The notes under the pieces are model-generated. The model made no database searches and was not told the origin of the DNA. It saw nothing but the letters and a program-made list of their open reading frames with translations. A program made the translations under genes and the position numbers. DNA of 64,000 bases from Pseudovibrio exalbescens (lineage in GTDB: Bacteria > Pseudomonadota > Alphaproteobacteria > Rhizobiales > Stappiaceae), in assembly GCF_028737195.1 (NCBI RefSeq), contig NZ_JAQZAJ010000007.1, forward strand, positions 186,001-250,000, given 5' to 3'. Below are positions 44,231-53,972 of the stretch, piece by piece (position 1 is the first letter of the stretch; each line of letters starts with the position of its first letter).

Positions 44231-44974
44231 ATGGCCGGACATTCCAAATTCAAGAACATCATGCACCGCAAAGGGCGTCAGGACGCCGTGCGCTCCAAGA
44301 TGTTCTCAAAGCTCTCCAAAGAAATCACCGTTGCAGCAAAGATGGGTGATCCTGATCCGGACAAGAACCCCCGGTTGCGTCTGGCTATCCAGAACGCAAA
44401 GGGTCAGTCCATGCCGAAGGACAACATCCAGCGTGCAATTGCCAAGTCTCAGGGCGGCGATGCGGCGGACTATAACGAGATCCGCTATGAAGGGTATGGC
44501 CCTGGCGGCACCGCGATCATCGTTGAAGTGCTGACCGACAACAAGAACCGTTCCGCCGCAAACGTGCGCTCCTACTTCACCAAGTATGGCGGCTCTTTGG
44601 GCGAAACAGGGTCCGTTTCCTTCATGTTCGATCGCGTTGGCGAAATCGTTTACAAGGTGGAAGCTGGTGAAGCGGAAGCCATCTTGGAAGCTGGCATTGA
44701 AGCGGGCGCGGACGATGTTGCCTCTGATGAAGAAGGCCACACCATTACCTGCGCTTTTGAAGATCTTTCTGATGTTTCCAAGGCCTTGGAAGAAAACCTT
44801 GGTGAAGCGGAATCCGTGAAGATCATCTGGAAGCCGCAGAACCTTGTTCCAGTGGACGAGGAAAAGGCTGGCACGCTGATGAAGCTGATGGATGTGTTTG
44901 ATGAGGACGACGACGTTCAGAACGTCTTCTCCAACTTCGACATCGATGAAGAAGTGCTGGCGAAGCTCGGCTAA
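44231..44974 (+). CDS. yebC: YebC/PmpR family regulator
   Basis: A 247-residue protein. [20 protein letters not shown] at the N-terminus, the [20 protein letters not shown] block and [19 protein letters not shown] are family hallmarks. Members act as transcriptional regulators or, in recent work, as ribosome-associated factors easing proline stretches; which applies is open. It precedes ruvCAB, with an oppositely oriented Lrp gene between, a common arrangement being yebC-ruvC. Start well supported. Confidence 0.95.
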   Translation: MAGHSKFKNIMHRKGRQDAVRSKMFSKLSKEITVAAKMGDPDPDKNPRLRLAIQNAKGQSMPKDNIQRAIAKSQGGDAADYNEIRYEGYGPGGTAIIVEVLTDNKNRSAANVRSYFTKYGGSLGETGSVSFMFDRVGEIVYKVEAGEAEAILEAGIEAGADDVASDEEGHTITCAFEDLSDVSKALEENLGEAESVKIIWKPQNLVPVDEEKAGTLMKLMDVFDEDDDVQNVFSNFDIDEEVLAKLG

Positions 44975-45003
44975 GCCGACATTTTACCTTAGATTTTTGA
45001 GAG

Positions 45004-45031
45004 GCGGGGCAGCGTAGGCTGCGCCGCTTTT
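45004..45031 (+). terminator. probable yebC terminator
   Basis: GCGGGGCAG and CTGCGCCGC form a stem with one mismatch and lead into TTTTCTTG. Confidence 0.6.
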
Positions 45032-45037
45032 CTTGTT

Positions 45038-45529
45038 TCAGGAGAGTTGTTCTTCCAGATGCTGCAGGGGCAGCGGGCCATTGGCCTTGAGCGTGCGGAT
45101 GGCAAAGTTGGAGCGTACATCCTCCACGCCTTCAATGGTCATCAAGAAGCCGGAGAGGAACGCGTCGTAGGCCTCCAGTGAGGGGACAACCACCTCCGCC
45201 AAAATGTCCGACTGGCCAGAGACAAGGTGGCAAGACACGACTTCCGCCTGAGTGGTGAGCTCCTCAAGAATGCGCAGAACGCGGGTGCGGTCCTGTTTGA
45301 CCACGCGCATTTCGACGAACACCGTCATGCCGAGGCCAACCGCCTTTCGATCCAGCGATGCCTGATAGCCGCTGATTACGCCGGATTCCTCCAGCTGTTT
45401 GACGCGGCGCAGACATGGCGAGGGCGAAAGGGCAATCTTGTTGGCAAGTTCCACATTGGTAAGGCGGCCATCGTCCTGAAGATTTTTCAGGATTTCCAAG
45501 TCGGTTTTATCAAGTTCATTTTTTGGCAT
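45038..45529 (-). CDS. Lrp/AsnC family transcriptional regulator
   Basis: A 163-residue regulator. The helix-turn-helix is LTNVELANKIALSPSPCLRR (about residues 23-42), preceded by LDKTDLEILKNLQDDGR; the C-terminal RAM domain (VVSCHLVSGQSDILAEVVV) binds an amino acid effector. It sits between yebC and ruvC on the opposite strand, with a 281-base region to ruvC that could contain its own promoter and targets. Effector unknown. Confidence 0.93.
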   Translation of the reverse strand: MPKNELDKTDLEILKNLQDDGRLTNVELANKIALSPSPCLRRVKQLEESGVISGYQASLDRKAVGLGMTVFVEMRVVKQDRTRVLRILEELTTQAEVVSCHLVSGQSDILAEVVVPSLEAYDAFLSGFLMTIEGVEDVRSNFAIRTLKANGPLPLQHLEEQLS

Positions 45530-45810
45530 GAATCAATCGACGTTGTTGCGTTGTGAAAACATAATTTCAAAAACGCTAGCTAAAATATCTAAATCCTACA
45601 AGATGGTGCCGTAAAAAAGTTTCACAAACGACTTGCTTACAGGAGAGCTCAGCTCAACCGTGCTCTGCGGGGGTGGTTGAAATTACTCAATATTTGCCCG
45701 GCAAGGGGGTAATTCGGCTGAAGCGTGTAAATGCAGAAGACGTTGCAAAACTTTGCCTGCAGCGGGGTTGTTGTGGCGCGCTCAGGATTTATTTGTTACC
45801 GGTTTGTTCT

Positions 45811-46335
45811 ATGATTCATCCAATCCGCATACTTGGCATTGATCCGGGCCTCAGGCGCACCGGGTGGGGCGTTATCGAGGCGCAGGGCAACCGGTTGAGC
45901 TTTGTAGGCAGCGGGACGCTGACCTCCGACAGCAAGGCCAGTCTGGCTGAGCGGCTGCGACAGCTGCATGACGCGTTGCATGACGTGATCAATCGCAATG
46001 AGCCTCAGGAAGCGGCGGTTGAAAACACCTTCGTCAACAAGGACGCAGGCGCGACCTTGAAGCTGGGACAGGCGCGCGGCATTGCGCTGCTGGTGCCTTC
46101 CTTGCACAATCTTGAGGTGGCAGAGTACGCGCCAAACCTCGTGAAGAAGACGGTGGTGGGAACCGGCCATGCGGACAAGGAACAGATCCGCATGATGGTG
46201 AAGGTCTTGATGCCGAAAGCGGTGTTTAACTCGGACGATGCGGCGGATGCGCTGGCCATCGCCATTTGTCATGCGCACCATCGTGGCAGCGCAAGTGGCC
46301 GCATGGCGGCCTTAGCAGGAGTGCGTGCAAAATGA
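45811..46335 (+). CDS. ruvC: Holliday junction endonuclease RuvC
   Basis: A 174-residue resolvase. Catalytic acidic residues are in [25 protein letters not shown] and [13 protein letters not shown]. The start at 45811 (MIHPIRILG) is chosen by family length; a frame from 45673 adds 46 unrelated residues. No good ribosome site is seen. Its TGA overlaps the ruvA start (ATGA). Confidence 0.95.
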   Translation: MIHPIRILGIDPGLRRTGWGVIEAQGNRLSFVGSGTLTSDSKASLAERLRQLHDALHDVINRNEPQEAAVENTFVNKDAGATLKLGQARGIALLVPSLHNLEVAEYAPNLVKKTVVGTGHADKEQIRMMVKVLMPKAVFNSDDAADALAIAICHAHHRGSASGRMAALAGVRAK

Positions 46336-46949
46336 TCGGGAAACTCAAAGGGGTGGTGGACAGTTTCGGCGAGGACTACGTTCTGCTGGATGTTCATGGG
46401 GTGTGCTACCAGGTGCATTGTCCGTCCCGCGTCCTGCAGTATCTGCCACGGGTTGGTGAAGCTGCGGTGCTGGCGATTGAGACCGTTGTGCGTGAAGACA
46501 TGATCAAGCTGTTTGGCTTTCAGGATGAAAGCGAGCGGGAATGGTTTCGCCTGCTGACCACCGTTCAAGGTGTCGGGGCCAAGGTCGCCCTTGCCATTCT
46601 GGGGGTCATGAAGGCAAGCGAAGTGGCAAATGCCATCGCGCTGGGCGACAAGACCGCGTTGACCCGCGCGCCGGGTGTCGGCAAACGGGTGGCGGAGCGG
46701 ATTGCCTCGGAACTCAAGGACAAGGCACCGAAGTTTGCCAGCGTGGATCAGGAAACCATCAGCGTGAGTGCTGCCGTTCAGGAGAACGTTGCCGCAAGTG
46801 GCGTTACCGATGCGGTTTCCGCCCTCACCAATTTGGGGTATCAACCTGCACAGGCTTCGGCTGCCGTGGCGATGGCGGTGAAGTCTGCTGGTGAAGATGC
46901 GACCGCCGAGACCTTGATCCGTCTCGGCCTTAAGGAACTTTCAGCATGA
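46332..46949 (+). CDS. ruvA: Holliday junction branch-migration protein RuvA
   Basis: A 205-residue protein that binds four-way junctions as a tetramer and loads Ruv[21 protein letters not shown] is the OB-fold; the two helix-hairpin-helix motifs include [15 protein letters not shown] and [19 protein letters not shown]; domain III ([15 protein letters not shown]) contacts RuvB. Both ends overlap neighbours by four bases (ATGA), so ruvCAB is translated as a coupled unit. Confidence 0.96.
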   Translation: MIGKLKGVVDSFGEDYVLLDVHGVCYQVHCPSRVLQYLPRVGEAAVLAIETVVREDMIKLFGFQDESEREWFRLLTTVQGVGAKVALAILGVMKASEVANAIALGDKTALTRAPGVGKRVAERIASELKDKAPKFASVDQETISVSAAVQENVAASGVTDAVSALTNLGYQPAQASAAVAMAVKSAGEDATAETLIRLGLKELSA

Positions 46950-47995
46950 TGGATGGCGAAGAGCGCATCGTAACCCCGGAAATTCGCGGCGATGAGATCG
47001 ACAGCGGAATGCGTCCGCAAACTCTTGATGACTTCACGGGCCAGAAGCAGGCGCGTGAGAATCTCAAGATCTTCATCGGGGCAGCGAAGGCGCGGGGCGA
47101 AGCGCTGGACCATGTGCTGTTTGTTGGCCCTCCGGGGCTGGGCAAGACCACATTGGCGCAGATCATGGCCCGTGAGCTGGGTGTGAACTTTCGCGCAACT
47201 TCCGGGCCGGCGATTGCAAAGGCCGGTGATCTTGCGGCGCTTTTGACTAACCTAGAAGACCGGGATGTGCTGTTCATCGATGAAATCCATCGTCTGAACC
47301 CGGCGGTGGAAGAGGTGCTCTATCCGGCCATGGAAGACTTCCAGCTGGATCTGATCATTGGCGAAGGGCCTGCGGCGCGCTCTGTGAAGATTGATTTGGC
47401 GAAGTTCACGCTGGTCGCGGCAACGACCCGGCTGGGCTTGCTGACCACACCGCTGCGCGACCGTTTTGGAATTCCGGTGCGGCTTGAGTTCTATACCCCG
47501 GAAGAGCTGACTCTGATCGTCAAGCGTGGTGCCCGGCTTCTTGGCATCGGCATGAGCGACGCAGGTGCCATGGAGATTGCCAAGCGGTCCCGTGGCACGC
47601 CGCGTATTGCGGGGCGTTTGCTGCGCCGTGTGCGCGACTTCGCCATTGTGGGCGGAAATGACGAAATCGATGCGGGGCTCGCGGACCGGGCCTTGCTACA
47701 GCTTGAGGTGGACTCCGCGGGCTTCGACAGTCTGGACCGGCGCTATCTGACACAAATCGCGCGCAACTTTGGCGGCGGGCCTGTTGGCATTGAAACCATT
47801 GCGGCGGCTTTGTCCGAACCACGCGATGCCATTGAAGACATTGTTGAGCCCTATCTGATCCAGAATGGGTACCTGCAACGCACGCCACGCGGGAGAGTTT
47901 TGACCCCAATCGCCTGCCAGCATCTGGGCCTTTCTGTGCCTCAGAACCCAAATGCGCCACAAATGACCTTTTTTGACGAAGAAGACGGGCAGTAA
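46946..47995 (+). CDS. ruvB: Holliday junction helicase RuvB
   Basis: A 349-residue AAA+ motor driving branch migration. Walker [16 protein letters not shown], Walker [10 protein letters not shown], sensor 1 [10 protein letters not shown] with the arginine finger in [13 protein letters not shown], and the C-terminal winged helix ([20 protein letters not shown]) are all present. Start ATG 46946 overlaps the ruvA stop. ybgC begins six bases after the ruvB stop, so the repair and Tol-Pal genes may share transcription. Confidence 0.97.
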   Translation: MMDGEERIVTPEIRGDEIDSGMRPQTLDDFTGQKQARENLKIFIGAAKARGEALDHVLFVGPPGLGKTTLAQIMARELGVNFRATSGPAIAKAGDLAALLTNLEDRDVLFIDEIHRLNPAVEEVLYPAMEDFQLDLIIGEGPAARSVKIDLAKFTLVAATTRLGLLTTPLRDRFGIPVRLEFYTPEELTLIVKRGARLLGIGMSDAGAMEIAKRSRGTPRIAGRLLRRVRDFAIVGGNDEIDAGLADRALLQLEVDSAGFDSLDRRYLTQIARNFGGGPVGIETIAAALSEPRDAIEDIVEPYLIQNGYLQRTPRGRVLTPIACQHLGLSVPQNPNAPQMTFFDEEDGQ

Positions 47996-48001
47996 TCCAT
48001 C

Positions 48002-48478
48002 ATGAGTACACAGGGCAACACCCAGACATGGCCGGATCTGGCGGGCCGGCTTTCCGGAGCGGGGCACGTTTTGCCTGTGCGGGTGTACTATGAGGACACG
48101 GACTTTACCGGCGTGGTTTACCATGCGGCCTATCTGAAGTTCATCGAGCGTGGCCGCTCTGACTTTTTGCGGATCTGCGATATCCATCACAATGAGCTGG
48201 AAGACGGCAAGCACGGTGAAGCGCTGGCCTTCGCGGTGCGACATATGGACATCAATTTTTTGCGACCTGCACGCATCGATGATGTGCTGGAAGTAGTTAC
48301 CAGGCTTGCAAGCTTGAAGGGCGCGCGCCTCGTGCTACATCAGGAGGTGACACGCGGGGAAGAAACCCTTTTCACCGCCACGGTGACGGTTGCCGTAATC
48401 CAGCCCGGCGGCGGTCCCCGGCGGATGCCGAAGCATCTTGCAGAACGCCTGCTGGCTGCCAGTGCTCTTCCGAGCTAA
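48002..48478 (+). CDS. ybgC: YbgC acyl-CoA thioesterase of the Tol-Pal cluster
   Basis: A 158-residue hot-dog thioesterase. RVYYEDTDFTGVVYHAAYLK carries the catalytic aspartate; FIERGRSDFLR follows, and the LRPARIDDVLEVVT block completes the family pattern. It hydrolyses acyl-CoA, possibly tied to phospholipid handling at the Tol-Pal complex. It starts six bases after ruvB and is 259 bases from tolQ, the standard cluster position. Confidence 0.93.
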   Translation: MSTQGNTQTWPDLAGRLSGAGHVLPVRVYYEDTDFTGVVYHAAYLKFIERGRSDFLRICDIHHNELEDGKHGEALAFAVRHMDINFLRPARIDDVLEVVTRLASLKGARLVLHQEVTRGEETLFTATVTVAVIQPGGGPRRMPKHLAERLLAASALPS

Positions 48479-48737
48479 CTCCCTAGGCTGCATATATCTC
48501 TGGTTATTTATCGCCAGAATACAATCACAATTAACGGAACTCGCGGGCTTTTAATTTTTCAGTAACCTTAACGCTGTCTTTATCGTGTGGCTCGTCCCGT
48601 TTGGCCTAGTCGAAGTTTTGCCAAATTCGGGATGCAGGAAGGCACTCAAGTTTTCCTGAAAGTCGAAGCACTGTGGGGCGAGGGGCGCCACCGCAGGTGC
48701 ATTTGCGAGTAATACAGAGGCGAGAGGGCCTTGCTGC

Positions 48738-49451
48738 ATGAATCCTGAAGGCGTTTCTGAAGTAGCGCTGGCTGCGCCAGCCGCGAGTATGTCTTTCCTG
48801 CATCTGTTCTTTGATGCAGATCTTGTCGTTAAGCTGGTCATGATCGGCTTGGTGATGGCCTCCGTTTGGAGCTGGGCCATTATCTTTGACAAGATCCTGC
48901 TGTACCGCCGGACAAAAAAGCAGATGGACCGGTTCGAAGACGTGTTCTGGTCTGGTCAGTCGCTCGAAGAACTTTACAAATCCCTGTCCAGCCGCGCCAA
49001 CAACGGCATGGCGGCGCTGTTTGTTGCGGCAATGCGTGAGTGGAAGCGCTCTCACGAGGGCCAGAAACCGGCCATCGCCAGCCTGCAACAGCGCATTGAC
49101 CGGGTGATGGACCTTAACATCAATCGCGAAGTGGAGCGTTTGCAAAAACGCCTCATGTTCCTTGCGACCGTGGGCTCGGCTGCCCCGTTTATCGGGCTGT
49201 TCGGTACGGTTTGGGGGATCATGAACTCGTTTACCTCCATCGCAGCTTCCAAGAACACCAGCCTTGCCGTTGTGGCACCTGGTATCGCGGAAGCGCTGCT
49301 GGCGACCGGCATTGGCCTTGTTGCAGCTATTCCGGCGGTTATCGCCTACAACAAGCTGCAGTCTGACTCCGGCAAGATTGCCGCGCGCATGGAAGGTTTT
49401 GCGGACGAGTTTTCGGCGATCCTGTCTCGCCGCATTGATGAGCGGGTGTAA
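48738..49451 (+). CDS. tolQ: Tol-Pal system protein TolQ
   Basis: A 237-residue inner-membrane subunit. Helix 1 (VVKLVMIGLVMASVWSWAII), then a cytoplasmic loop, then helices 2 and 3 (LMFLATVGSAAPFIGLFGTV and ALLATGIGLVAAIPAVIAY) that form the proton path with TolR. It powers TolA during outer-membrane constriction at division. GAGAGGG precedes the ATG. Two bases separate its stop from tolR. Confidence 0.96.
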   Translation: MNPEGVSEVALAAPAASMSFLHLFFDADLVVKLVMIGLVMASVWSWAIIFDKILLYRRTKKQMDRFEDVFWSGQSLEELYKSLSSRANNGMAALFVAAMREWKRSHEGQKPAIASLQQRIDRVMDLNINREVERLQKRLMFLATVGSAAPFIGLFGTVWGIMNSFTSIAASKNTSLAVVAPGIAEALLATGIGLVAAIPAVIAYNKLQSDSGKIAARMEGFADEFSAILSRRIDERV

Positions 49452-49453
49452 CC

Positions 49454-49909
49454 ATGGGCATGAGTATGGGCTCCGGTGGAGGCGGTCGCGCCTCCAGACG
49501 CGGAAGGCGCGGCAAACACAGCGCGCCCATCAGCGAGATCAACGTGACACCCTTCGTGGACGTGGTGCTGGTTTTGCTCATCATCTTCATGGTATCAGCC
49601 CCGCTTTTGACGGTAGGTGTGCCAATTGACCTGCCGGAGACACGCGCTAAGCCTATGGAAGGGGATGTGGAGCCAATCGCCATCTCTGTTGATGTGGACG
49701 GGCGTGTGTTCATTCAGGACACGGAAATTCCACTTGATGAGCTGATCCCGAAACTGGAAGCCATCGCCGTGAACGGATACGACCAGCGCCTTTATGTGCG
49801 CGGCGATCAGGACGCGGATTACGGGGTCATCATGAAGGTCATGGGGCGGATCAATGCGGCCGGATACAAGCGTATCGGTCTGGTCACGCTCGAGGAACAA
49901 GGTAGCTAA
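49454..49909 (+). CDS. tolR: Tol-Pal system protein TolR
   Basis: A 151-residue partner of TolQ. The single helix with the proton-binding aspartate is INVTPFVDVVLVLLIIFMVS; a periplasmic domain (LPETRAKPMEGDVEPIAISV) follows. A basic, glycine-rich N-terminus (SGGGGRASRRGRRGKHSAP) precedes it. It is two bases after tolQ and six before tolA. Confidence 0.96.
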   Translation: MGMSMGSGGGGRASRRGRRGKHSAPISEINVTPFVDVVLVLLIIFMVSAPLLTVGVPIDLPETRAKPMEGDVEPIAISVDVDGRVFIQDTEIPLDELIPKLEAIAVNGYDQRLYVRGDQDADYGVIMKVMGRINAAGYKRIGLVTLEEQGS

Positions 49910-49915
49910 CAGCTT

Positions 49916-50851
49916 ATGCGTAAAGCTCTTATTGCATCGGCAGTAGGCCACGTGGCCATACTTGTCGCTGGGGTGGTTTCTCTCCCCGGTGGACGAGACA
50001 TGTCGATGGCTCCGGTGGACTCGCTGCCGGTTGAGCTTGTTCCTGTGGCTGAGCTTACCCAGTTGCAGCTCGGCTCCAAGGAAGAAACCGAGATCAGGGA
50101 AGCTGCCGTTGAGCCCACACCCAAGCCACCGGAAGACAAGCCAGAACCTGCAGAGCAGCCTGGTGAGAATGAAACCAGTGCGCCGGGACCGGACAATGAT
50201 CGGCCGGTAACGGAATCTGTGAGAGAACAAACGCCGCCACCGCCAGCTCCGGACCCGGAGCCAGCGCCAGAGGCTGAGCCTGCGCCTGAAGAGGCACCAA
50301 CCGAAACCGCAGAGCTGGGCCCCGAGGTGGACGAGGCAGAAGAGCCGGAGCCGCAGGTGGTGACCGCCCGCCCTCGGGTGAAGCCACGCGTGCCGCCCCG
50401 CCCCGAGCCGGATCGCCAACCGGATCGCCAGTTCGATCCGAACAACATTGCTGCCCTGCTGAACAAGACCACGCCGAGCGGTGGGGGCTCGTCCAGCACA
50501 CAACAGCAGGCTTCTTTGGGGTCGTCGCGCGGGCAAGTGGGCGTGCGCATGACCCAGTCTGAACTGGATGCGCTGCGTTCACGGATACAAGAGTGTTGGA
50601 AGCCGCCTGTCGGGGCCGCCGGTGCGGCTGACCTTCTTGTGCGGCTTCAATTCTCAATGACGCGAGAAGGGCAGGTTTCTGGCGCCCCGAAGGTGCTGAA
50701 CTCAAGTGGCAATCCGGCCTTCAATGCAGCGGCGCAGAGTGCAATTCGCGCGGTTTATCGCTGTGGGCCGTATTCATTGCCACTTGATAAGTACGAATCG
50801 TGGCAGACAGTCATCTTGAATTTCGATCCAAGCGAAATGCTTGGGTACTGA
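49916..50851 (+). CDS. tolA: Tol-Pal system protein TolA
   Basis: A 311-residue envelope-spanning protein. A single N-terminal helix (LIASAVGHVAILVAGVVSLP) anchors it; residues about 60-170 are very rich in Pro and Glu (PEPAPEAEPAPEEAPTETAE), a long periplasmic stalk instead of the Ala/Lys helix of E. coli TolA; the C-terminal domain (SRIQECWKPPVGAAGAADLL onward) contacts TolB and Pal. The proline repeats could need EF-P for translation. Six bases after tolR. Confidence 0.92.
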   Translation: MRKALIASAVGHVAILVAGVVSLPGGRDMSMAPVDSLPVELVPVAELTQLQLGSKEETEIREAAVEPTPKPPEDKPEPAEQPGENETSAPGPDNDRPVTESVREQTPPPPAPDPEPAPEAEPAPEEAPTETAELGPEVDEAEEPEPQVVTARPRVKPRVPPRPEPDRQPDRQFDPNNIAALLNKTTPSGGGSSSTQQQASLGSSRGQVGVRMTQSELDALRSRIQECWKPPVGAAGAADLLVRLQFSMTREGQVSGAPKVLNSSGNPAFNAAAQSAIRAVYRCGPYSLPLDKYESWQTVILNFDPSEMLGY

Positions 50852-50879
50852 GCTATTGGATTAAAAGGAGCTAAGGTCA

Positions 50880-52244
50880 ATGTCTGTACAGGCGACCTCA
50901 GAGCATAAGGGAAGCACCTTTTGGCGGTGCTTGGGGACGCGGGTAAAGGCACTCGTTGTGGCGGGCTTTGCCAGTGTTGCGCTGCTCGGTCCTGCGCATG
51001 CACTGATTGAGATTGACATCACACAGGGCAATCTTGAGCCAATGCCAATTGCGCTCCCGCACTTTGCCACGCAGGGTGAACAGGCTGATCTTGGGCAGCA
51101 GATATCTGGTATCGTGACAGCAGACCTGCAGCGGTCTGGCCTGTTCCGTCCGATCGATCCAGCCGCGCACATTCAGCAGAACATGAACGTGAACACCCAG
51201 CCGCGCTTCGGCGACTGGCGTACCATTGGCGCGCAGGCGCTGGTTACCGGCTCTGTCAGTCAGCTGCCGGACGGCCGCCTGAAGGCAGAGTTCCGGCTGT
51301 GGGACGTTTATGCAGGGCAGCAGCTCATTGGCCAGCAGTTCTTTACGACACCGCAAAACTGGCGTCGTCTTGCGCACATCATTTCCGATGAGATTTATGA
51401 GCGCCTGACCGGTGAAAAGGGCTATTTTGATACACGGATCGTGTTCGTGGACGAAAGCGGTCCGAAAGACCAGCGCCGCAAGCGGCTGGCTATCATGGAT
51501 CAGGATGGCGCGAACATCCGCTACCTGACCAACGGTTCAGAGCTGGTGCTGACACCGCGGTTTTCCCCGGTTTCTCAAGAGATCACCTACATGTCCTACT
51601 CTGGACAGAACCCGCAGGTGTATCTTCTGAACATCGAGACCGGTCAGCGTGAGACCCTTGGCAACTTCCCGGGCATGACCTTTGCGCCGCGCTTTTCTCC
51701 AGATGGGCAGCGCGTGGTGATGAGCCTGCAGCAGGGCAGCAACGCCAACATTTATCTCATGGATCTGCGCACCCGTCGCACGACCCGTTTGACCAATACC
51801 GCAGCTATTGATACCAGCCCGTCGTTTTCTCCAGATGGACGTCAGATCGTCTTTGAAAGTGACCGCGGTGGTTCGCAGCAGCTTTATGTGATGGGCTCCA
51901 ACGGTCAGAACGCGCAGCGCATCTCCTTCGGTCCGGGCAACTATTCAACACCTGTCTGGTCACCTCGCGGAGATTTGATCGCCTTCACAAAGGTACATCA
52001 GGGGCGTTTCATGATTGGCGTCATGCGCCCGGATGGCAGCGGCGAGCGCATCTTGACCGAGGGCTATCACAACGAGGGGCCTGCATGGTCTCCCAATGGC
52101 CGTGTTCTGACCTTCTTCCGAGACACCCGAGGTGGACAAGGTGGCCCACAGGTGTGGACCGTGGACTTGACCGGCTACAACGAACAGGTTGTTCAGACAC
52201 CGAATTTTGCGTCTGACCCGGCATGGTCACCGCTGTTGGACTAA
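50880..52244 (+). CDS. tolB: Tol-Pal system protein TolB
   Basis: A 454-residue periplasmic protein. After a signal peptide ([18 protein letters not shown]) come the N-terminal domain ([20 protein letters not shown]) and a six-bladed beta-propeller of TolB repeats ([55 protein letters not shown]). It binds Pal and TolA. It lies 28 bases after tolA with AAGGAG upstream. Confidence 0.96.
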   Translation: MSVQATSEHKGSTFWRCLGTRVKALVVAGFASVALLGPAHALIEIDITQGNLEPMPIALPHFATQGEQADLGQQISGIVTADLQRSGLFRPIDPAAHIQQNMNVNTQPRFGDWRTIGAQALVTGSVSQLPDGRLKAEFRLWDVYAGQQLIGQQFFTTPQNWRRLAHIISDEIYERLTGEKGYFDTRIVFVDESGPKDQRRKRLAIMDQDGANIRYLTNGSELVLTPRFSPVSQEITYMSYSGQNPQVYLLNIETGQRETLGNFPGMTFAPRFSPDGQRVVMSLQQGSNANIYLMDLRTRRTTRLTNTAAIDTSPSFSPDGRQIVFESDRGGSQQLYVMGSNGQNAQRISFGPGNYSTPVWSPRGDLIAFTKVHQGRFMIGVMRPDGSGERILTEGYHNEGPAWSPNGRVLTFFRDTRGGQGGPQVWTVDLTGYNEQVVQTPNFASDPAWSPLLD

Positions 52245-52286
52245 GGGGTATAAAAGTCTCACAGCAGTTTTCGTGTTGCGTGAATC

Positions 52287-52337
52287 TTTACCAACTATTA
52301 ACCAAGCTTGTTGAGGGCGGATTAACCAAGTTTGGTT
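52287..52337 (+). promoter_or_regulatory. pal upstream region with CtrA-like box and repeats
   Basis: TTTA-CCAACTA-TTAAC (52287-52302) fits the CtrA consensus at eight of nine positions. ATTAACCAAG occurs at 52297-52306 and again at 52321-52330. AACCAA-GT-TTGGTT forms a small palindrome at 52324-52337. All lie within 100 bases of the pal start. Confidence 0.4.
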
Positions 52338-52383
52338 AGCAATGGTCAACCCTAATGGAATCTTGGGGATCAGGAGTACTAGG

Positions 52384-52869
52384 ATGTCAAATGTACTATT
52401 CGCGCGTGTGGCGCGTTTGGTTGCCGTTGTAACGGTCTGTCTTGTTGCTGCGGCGTGTTCTCAGACACGCCCTGAACTCGGTGCTGATGGCTCCGTGGTT
52501 CCCGGCTCTGGCCAAGACTTTGTGGTGAATGTTGGGGACCGCGTGTTCTTCAACAACAACCAGTCTTCATTGAGCCCGGCTGCTCGCGCAACGCTAGACA
52601 AGCAGGCGCAGTGGCTTAACGCTTATTCCAACTATACGATTACCATTGAAGGCCACGCGGATGAGCGCGGCACCCGCCAGTACAACATTGCACTGGGTGC
52701 CCGTCGTGCGCAGGCAGTCTATGACTATCTTTCTGCAAAAGGCGTGAGCCAGAGCCGCATCAAGACGATCTCTTACGGTAAAGAGCGTCCAGTGGCTGTG
52801 TGTGATGCCGACTCTTGCTGGAGCCAAAACCGCCGCGCTGTGACCGTGGTGAACAACGCTGGCAGCTAA
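52384..52869 (+). CDS. pal: peptidoglycan-associated lipoprotein Pal
   Basis: A 161-residue outer-membrane lipoprotein. The lipobox is VAAACS; the OmpA-like domain binds peptidoglycan through TITIEGHADERGTRQYNIAL and GARRAQAVYDYLSAKGVS. ATG 52384 follows AGGAG; an in-frame ATG at 52342 adds 14 residues before the signal. A 139-base gap to tolB holds a likely separate promoter. A terminator follows. Confidence 0.95.
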   Translation: MSNVLFARVARLVAVVTVCLVAAACSQTRPELGADGSVVPGSGQDFVVNVGDRVFFNNNQSSLSPAARATLDKQAQWLNAYSNYTITIEGHADERGTRQYNIALGARRAQAVYDYLSAKGVSQSRIKTISYGKERPVAVCDADSCWSQNRRAVTVVNNAGS

Positions 52870-52887
52870 GACTGACACGCTGGAGTT

Positions 52888-52919
52888 AAGGGGCTGACCC
52901 AAGGGGCGGCCCCTTTTTT
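52888..52919 (+). terminator. pal terminator
   Basis: AAGGGGC and GCCCCTT close a loop and end in a six-T tract. Confidence 0.85.
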
Positions 52920-53045
52920 GTATCTCATCAGGGGCAAATATTTGTGCCCTTGTCAGCTGGATGCGATCCTGTCAAAATTTGGCCGATATCGGCATGATAT
53001 TGCTGCTTAATTCTTAGATTTATTTGTGCTGCGCTGGAGATATTC

Positions 53046-53972
53046 ATGGCACTGAACCGAACCGTTGCAACCTATTCACTCGCCATTCTGCTGAGCGCAA
53101 GCGTGGCGGTGCCGGCATCAGCGCAGCTGTTTGGCTCTGATCGCAATGAAGCGGCGCAAGCCACGGCACGCCTCGGCCAGCTGGAGGAACAAATTCGCTC
53201 ATTGACCGGGCAGGTGGAACAGCTGCAGTTTCAGGTTCGCACGCTTGAGGACCAGCTGCGCCGCTCTCAGGAAGACAACGAATACCGCTTGCAGCAGCTT
53301 GAAGGCGGTGCGCCGAGCGGTCCACGCCAGCAAGGCAACCTCAATCAGCCGACGCGGTCTCAGCCGCAGCAGCAGCAGGCACAGCCGGTAAACCGGACTG
53401 CGCAGACGCAGAACCTTTCGAACACCGCGCAGGGCGGGACTTCTGGACCGTTGGATCTGTCTGCATTGGCGCAAGGCAGCAATGGCGCGCCAAATGCGGC
53501 TGGAACGGCTTCGCAAAGCAACATTCTGGTGGCGCCCGGCGGTGAAGCCGCAACCTTTAACGGCAACGTGCAAGCGTCCATTACCGGCGACCCGAGTACC
53601 GACTACAATATGTTCTATGATCTGGTGCTGAAGGGGAACTACCCGGCCGCAGCGGAAGGGTTCGACACCTTCCTTGGCATGTACCCGGATCATGCGTTGG
53701 CTCCCAACGCGCAGTACTGGTATGGCGAAAGCTTGCTGTCTCAGCGCAACTATCGCAAGGCTGCGGATGCCTTTCTCAAGGCGTACACCGATTATCCATC
53801 CAGTGATTTGGCACCGGACAGCCTGTTGAAGCTGGGGCTGTCTCTGTCTGGTCTGGGCGAGCGGGATGCGGCCTGTGCCACCTATTCCGAGCTTTTGGGC
53901 AAGTTCCCATCTGCGCCATCTACCATCTTAAACCAGGCGAGAACCGAACAAAGTCGTGCCGGCTGTAGCTAA
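53046..53972 (+). CDS. cpoB: cell division coordinator CpoB (YbgF)
   Basis: A 308-residue periplasmic protein. Signal peptide (YSLAILLSASVAVPASA), then a coiled coil (LEEQIRSLTGQVEQLQFQVR), a long Gln/Ser/Asn-rich linker, and C-terminal TPRs (YNMFYDLVLKGNYPAAAEGF, AQYWYGESLLSQRNYRKAAD). In E. coli it links Tol-Pal with septal peptidoglycan synthesis. The last 17 bases overlap the tilS GTG. Confidence 0.94.
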   Translation: MALNRTVATYSLAILLSASVAVPASAQLFGSDRNEAAQATARLGQLEEQIRSLTGQVEQLQFQVRTLEDQLRRSQEDNEYRLQQLEGGAPSGPRQQGNLNQPTRSQPQQQQAQPVNRTAQTQNLSNTAQGGTSGPLDLSALAQGSNGAPNAAGTASQSNILVAPGGEAATFNGNVQASITGDPSTDYNMFYDLVLKGNYPAAAEGFDTFLGMYPDHALAPNAQYWYGESLLSQRNYRKAADAFLKAYTDYPSSDLAPDSLLKLGLSLSGLGERDAACATYSELLGKFPSAPSTILNQARTEQSRAGCS

